Of a stretch of DNA of 7,727 bases, positions 4,659 through 7,727 are shown piece after piece. A program made the translations under genes and the position numbers. Every line of letters begins with the position of its first letter. The first letter of the stretch is position 1. The stretch is from CAYRGG01 sp964423745 (GTDB lineage Bacteria > Pseudomonadota > Gammaproteobacteria > Competibacterales > Competibacteraceae). The notes under the pieces were generated by a model. The model did not search any database. It had not been told where the DNA came from and worked only from the letters and a program-made list of their open reading frames with translations. The stretch covers positions 1-7,727 of the forward strand of contig CAYRGG010000113.1 in assembly GCA_964423745.1 (NCBI GenBank), in the 5' to 3' direction.

Positions 4659-4897
4659 AGATATTTCTCTTCCAGATATTTTTGATAGTCCTGTACATTG
4701 TTAGTTTGAGACTTTTTCAAAACGCCCTTTAACCGTTTAACAGAGGGGGTGACTGCTGGCTTTGAAGAAGGTTTAGCATTTAGCAGTGAAAAATAATCCG
4801 CTACCAGTTGCGATACAGATTTGCCAGATTGCTCGGCATAGTTTTTCGCTTGCTTGACCAGTTGATCGTCGAGACGAAGGGTGAGCTTTGTTTGCAT
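4655..4897 (-). CDS. Ribbon-helix-helix antitoxin of the PIN module (DUF6364-like)
   Basis: This 80-residue protein begins MQTKLTLRLDDQLVKQAKNY, a beta strand and helix typical of ribbon-helix-helix DNA-binding proteins. The second helix is SGKSVSQLVADYFSLL (about 24-39). The remainder is a Lys/Ser-rich linker and an acidic, Tyr-rich tail (QDYQKYLEEKYL) that would wrap the toxin. It resembles the DUF6364 antitoxins commonly paired with PIN_3 toxins, so it is not a classical AbrB- or Phd-type VapB. The gene is first in the operon, as is usual for vapBC. An AT-rich promoter with an inverted repeat lies 15-45 bases upstream, consistent with autorepression. The ribosome site (CGAGAT) is weak. Confidence 0.82.
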   Translation of the reverse strand: MQTKLTLRLDDQLVKQAKNYAEQSGKSVSQLVADYFSLLNAKPSSKPAVTPSVKRLKGVLKKSQTNNVQDYQKYLEEKYL

Positions 4898-4910
4898 AGC
4901 GGCATCTCGT

Positions 4911-4944
4911 TTGACGTATAATATATATAATTTTGTACGTCCAA
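4911..4944 (-). promoter_or_regulatory. Promoter/operator of the antitoxin-toxin operon
   Basis: On the plus strand GACGTA (4913-4918) and TACGTC (4936-4941) form a perfect 6-bp inverted repeat around a 17-bp AT-only or nearly AT-only core. On the minus strand TTGGAC (4944-4939) can serve as the -35 box. TATTAT (15-bp spacing) or TATACG (18-bp spacing) can serve as the -10. The overlap of a palindrome with promoter boxes just upstream of the antitoxin start is the usual layout for repression by a ribbon-helix-helix antitoxin. The exact -10 box is uncertain. Confidence 0.55.
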
Positions 4945-5008
4945 CAGAGATGCGTCAAGTATCCATAGCACCCTAGTCCATTACTTATCTTTTCGAGGGT
5001 TATTATCG

Positions 5009-7471
5009 ATGCAGCATACGCACACCACGCATCACACTCATGAGCATCACAGTGAAACTGCTTTGACGGATCCGGTTTGCGGCATGCAAGTCACTACAGA
5101 TGCGCAATACAAATACCATTTCGAAAATCAGAGCTATCATTTTTGCAGCGCCCATTGTCTGAATAAATTTAGGTCCGCGCCCGACTATTACCGGGAAGGA
5201 GGAGGTGCAGTAGAGGATGCGCCTACTAAACCTCTAACAAAGGGCAATACCTATACTTGCCCTATGCACCCGGAAATTCGCCAGGAACAACCCGCCAGTT
5301 GCCCGAAATGTGGCATGGCTTTGGAACCGGAAGGAGTGCCCGTTCCGGCCACCAAGACAGAATACACCTGCCCCATGCACCCGGAGATCGTCCAAGAGGG
5401 TCCCGGCAATTGCCCCAAGTGTGGTATGGCTTTGGAACCCCATACGGTGACTTTAGAAGAAGAGGGAAATCCTGAACTCAAAGACATGACCCGGCGTTTT
5501 TGGATCAGTGCAGTATTAACAGTACCGGTGGTGATTATTGCTATGGGTCCGATGGTTCCGGGGGTGTCTTTTGAAAGTTTGGGCTTGCCACGTTTTATGC
5601 GCTGGTTAGAACTAGCCCTGGCCACGCCGGTGGTGCTGTGGGGAGGCTGGCCGTTTTTTGTGCGGAGTTGGCAGTCACTGGTTAATCGCAGTCTCAATAT
5701 GTTCACGTTGATCGGGCTCGGCGTCAGCGTAGCCTATGTCTACAGCATTGTGGCGGTGCTGGCCCCGTACATCTTTCCCCCCTCATTCCGCGGCGCGGAC
5801 GGTGAAGTGGGGGTCTATTTTGAAGCGGCTGCGGTCATTGTTACGTTGGTGCTGTTGGGGCAGATGCTCGAATTGCGGGCTCGCAACCGCACTGGCGCTG
5901 CCATTAAGGCGCTGTTGGGTTTAGCGCCTAAGACCGCTCGGCGCATTAATGCCGACGGTAGCGACGAGGATGTGCCCCTAGAGCAAATTCATCCCGGTGA
6001 TCGGCTGCGGGTGCGCCCAGGGGAAAAAGTGCCGGTGGACGGTGTGGTGCTGGAGGGCAGAAGCAGCTTGGATGAGTCCATGGTGACGGGTGAGCCAATT
6101 CCCGTGGAGAAAAATCCTGGTGATAACGTCATCGGTGCCACCGTGAACGGCACCGGCGGTCTGGTCATAGAAGCGCAACGGGTGGGCGCTGATATGCTTT
6201 TGTCGCAAATCGTACAGATGGTGGCGCAGGCCCAGCGAAGCCGCGCACCGGTGCAAAAACTGGCCGATATTGTCGCTAGCTACTTTGTCCCCATCGTGGT
6301 GATCACTGCCATCATTACCTTTATCGTCTGGGCGCTGGTGGGACCGGCGCCAGCCATGGCCTATGCTATCATCAACGCCGTGGCGGTGCTCATCATCGCT
6401 TGTCCCTGTGCTTTGGGATTAGCAACCCCCATGTCGGTGATGACCGCCACCGGCAAAGGCGCCACCGTGGGGGTGCTGTTTAAAAATGCTGAAGCCATTG
6501 AAGTGATGCGGCAAATCGATACTCTAGTAGTGGACAAAACGGGCACCTTGACCGAAGGAAAACCAAAATTGGTGTCCGTGGTAGCGGCGCCAGATAGGGA
6601 TGAGGACGCGCTTCTCAGACTGGCAGCTACGTTGGAGCGAGGCAGCGAACATCCTCTCGCGGCTGCCATCGTCGAAGGTGCTCGGGAACGGAGTATAGCA
6701 CTCAGCAATACCACTGCTTTTGATTCGGTGACTGGCAAGGGCGTGATGGGCCAGGTGGAAGGTTGTCAGGTGGCTTTAGGTAATCGCGCTTTGTTGGATG
6801 CTCAAGGCATCGATCCAGAAGGGTTAGCGGATCAGGCTGAAACCCTACGCGGTGAAGGCCAAACCGTCATGTTTGTGACCGTGGACGGTAAAGCAGCCGG
6901 TCTTATTGGCGTGGCTGATCCCATCAAGGCCACCACAGCCAGCGCTATTCAAGCGCTTCATAGCGAGGGACTCGATATCGTGATGCTCACCGGCGATAGT
7001 GAAACCACGGCTAAAGCCGTCGCGGAAAAGTTAGGGCTCGATCAGGTGATCGCAGGGGTGCTGCCGGATCAAAAGGTAGATAACGTTAAATCCCTGCAAG
7101 AAGCAGGGCGGCGCGTAGCCATGGCGGGAGACGGGGTCAACGATGCGCCTGCTTTAGCCCAAGCTCATGTGGGTATCGCCATGGGTACTGGCACCGATGT
7201 GGCCATGGAAAGCGCCGGCGTGACTTTAGTAAAAGGCGATTTGAATGGCATCGTCCGCGCCCGCCAGTTAAGCCGCGCCACCATGCGCAATATCCGCCAG
7301 AATTTATTCTTCGCCTTTGTGTATAACTCCCTTGGTGTGCCTATTGCCGCCGGTATCCTCTATCCCTGGTTTGACATTCTGTTGTCCCCCATGATCGCTG
7401 CCGCCGCCATGAGCTTAAGTTCCGTGTCGGTGATCTCTAATGCCCTACGTTTAAACCGTTTGCAATTGTAA
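5009..7471 (+). CDS. copA: Cu+-translocating P1B-type ATPase with YHS and two CPMHP metal-binding modules
   Basis: This 820-residue inner-membrane ATPase exports Cu+ (possibly Ag+) from the cytosol. Order: a His-rich tail (residues 2-14); a YHS domain (about 20-62: DPVCGM, then HFCSAHC); and two heavy-metal-binding modules, each YTCPMHPEI...CPKCGMALEP (about 82-107 and 119-144, 37 residues apart). The membrane domain begins near 164. The actuator motif TGEP is at 360-363, the transmembrane CPC at 465-467, phosphorylated Asp509 in DKTGT, the SEHPL nucleotide-binding motif at 546-550, and GDGVND at 707-712. YN (772-773) and MSLSS (801-805) are the signature residues of the P1B-1 copper class. 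There is no CXXC ferredoxin-like domain. GAGGG nine bases before the ATG supports the start. I see no CueR-type operator in the 110 bp upstream. Confidence 0.95.
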   Translation: MQHTHTTHHTHEHHSETALTDPVCGMQVTTDAQYKYHFENQSYHFCSAHCLNKFRSAPDYYREGGGAVEDAPTKPLTKGNTYTCPMHPEIRQEQPASCPKCGMALEPEGVPVPATKTEYTCPMHPEIVQEGPGNCPKCGMALEPHTVTLEEEGNPELKDMTRRFWISAVLTVPVVIIAMGPMVPGVSFESLGLPRFMRWLELALATPVVLWGGWPFFVRSWQSLVNRSLNMFTLIGLGVSVAYVYSIVAVLAPYIFPPSFRGADGEVGVYFEAAAVIVTLVLLGQMLELRARNRTGAAIKALLGLAPKTARRINADGSDEDVPLEQIHPGDRLRVRPGEKVPVDGVVLEGRSSLDESMVTGEPIPVEKNPGDNVIGATVNGTGGLVIEAQRVGADMLLSQIVQMVAQAQRSRAPVQKLADIVASYFVPIVVITAIITFIVWALVGPAPAMAYAIINAVAVLIIACPCALGLATPMSVMTATGKGATVGVLFKNAEAIEVMRQIDTLVVDKTGTLTEGKPKLVSVVAAPDRDEDALLRLAATLERGSEHPLAAAIVEGARERSIALSNTTAFDSVTGKGVMGQVEGCQVALGNRALLDAQGIDPEGLADQAETLRGEGQTVMFVTVDGKAAGLIGVADPIKATTASAIQALHSEGLDIVMLTGDSETTAKAVAEKLGLDQVIAGVLPDQKVDNVKSLQEAGRRVAMAGDGVNDAPALAQAHVGIAMGTGTDVAMESAGVTLVKGDLNGIVRARQLSRATMRNIRQNLFFAFVYNSLGVPIAAGILYPWFDILLSPMIAAAAMSLSSVSVISNALRLNRLQL
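5252..5440 (+). repeat. Tandem duplication of a metal-binding module inside the ATPase gene
   Basis: Two copies of a roughly 78-bp module encoding Y-T-C-P-M-H-P-E-I ... C-P-K-C-G-M-A-L-E-P start at 5252 and 5363, a period of 111 bp. They keep long identical nucleotide runs such as ATGCACCCGGA and GGTATGGCTTTGGAACC-like stretches, with mostly synonymous differences elsewhere, so an internal duplication is likely. Such doubled modules are known in this ATPase group. Confidence 0.8.
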
Positions 7472-7491
7472 GGATCGTGGGTGCGTTCAAC

Positions 7492-7727
7492 TCATTCGAT
7501 GGCAAACACCATCGTCACCTGGGCTGTTAGGGTAAGTTCCCCAGGTTCAATGGGCGTCTGGGGCATAGCAGCCATAGCCGCCTCTGCCCTAAAACGGGCG
7601 AACGGTTGACCTTGAGGCGAATAGCGAATTTGGCGGATGCCTTTGATGGAAACCCCGGCCGCTTTAGCTAACACATCGGCGGTCTGGCGTGCCTGGGCTA
7701 CCGCTTGAGCCGCTGCTTGCCTGAGAT
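7492..7727 (-). CDS. SIMPL-domain (DUF541, YggE-like) protein, C-terminal part
   Basis: This is the last 77 residues of a protein whose start is beyond the window edge. The visible sequence reads LRQAAAQAVAQARQTADVLA, then KAAGVSIKGIRQIRYSPQGQ, and ends LTLTAQVTMVFAIE. The Ala/Gln-rich helix followed by a GV..G.I..I.Y segment and a final beta strand V-x-V-x-F matches the C-terminus of SIMPL/DUF541 proteins, periplasmic or membrane-associated proteins of uncertain role (YggE is linked to oxidative stress). It is convergent with the copper ATPase gene; the two stop codons are only 20 bp apart and no hairpin terminator is visible between them. A GTG inside the frame (7674) is not the true start. 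Confidence 0.82.
   Translation of the reverse strand, partial: LRQAAAQAVAQARQTADVLAKAAGVSIKGIRQIRYSPQGQPFARFRAEAAMAAMPQTPIEPGELTLTAQVTMVFAIE

Noticed and set aside
4516..4732. Plus-strand open frames over the toxin-antitoxin genes
   Set aside because: They are antisense to well-supported vapC and antitoxin genes and show no family features.
4898..5008. CueR-type copper operator upstream of the ATPase
   Set aside because: I looked for an ACCTTGC...GCAAGGT-like dyad and found none; the only dyad belongs to the antitoxin promoter.
5251..5706. 151-residue minus-strand frame in the ATPase gene
   Set aside because: It is a complement of the repeated CPMHP coding region with no independent support.
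1..7727. CRISPR array, tRNA or rRNA genes
   Set aside because: No regularly spaced direct repeats and no cloverleaf or rRNA-like segments were seen on either strand.

Overview
The window looks like accessory DNA of a proteobacterium, probably a gammaproteobacterium. The evidence is the family resemblance of the products (YdeI/OmpD-like, RidA-like, HicAB, CopG/DUF411, Cu+ P1B-ATPase, SIMPL) and the presence of a cassette array; I cannot name a species. It has two halves, an integron cassette array that runs into decayed mobile elements (about 1-3690) and a copper-handling segment (about 3690-7727).

Positions 1-1335 are a directional integron cassette array read left to right. The window opens on the R' core of an attC site (GTTAGCC). 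Cassette 1 (2-765) carries a YdeI/OmpD-associated-like gene and a RidA-family gene and ends in a well-formed attC. Cassette 2 (766-1329) carries a hicA-hicB toxin-antitoxin pair and ends in a second attC whose arms pair over 12 bp with one extrahelical C. The integrase and attI should lie to the left, outside the window.

Positions 1336-3690 are the damaged end of the array. A third cassette start (TTAGCT) is followed by about 215-245 bp of structured noncoding DNA. Next is an IS110-family transposase gene that is intact in frame apart from two nonsense codons. After it come a HigB/RelE-type toxin pseudogene (stop at codon 2, 5-bp tandem duplication) and the 3' part of an IS4-family transposase with a stop and a frameshift. 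The 5' noncoding segment is a candidate IS110 bridge RNA.

Positions 3690-7727 hold a CopG/DUF411 periplasmic copper protein whose original start codon appears to have been lost at the IS4 junction. A vapBC-type module follows on the opposite strand (4239-4897) with an inverted-repeat promoter/operator. Then comes an 820-residue Cu+ P1B-type ATPase with a His-rich tail, a YHS domain and two tandem CPMHP-type metal-binding modules. The window ends inside a SIMPL-domain gene on the minus strand, convergent with the ATPase. CopG (periplasm) and the ATPase (inner membrane) make a plausible copper-resistance pair. The hicAB, higB remnant and vapBC loci give three toxin-antitoxin loci in under 5 kb.
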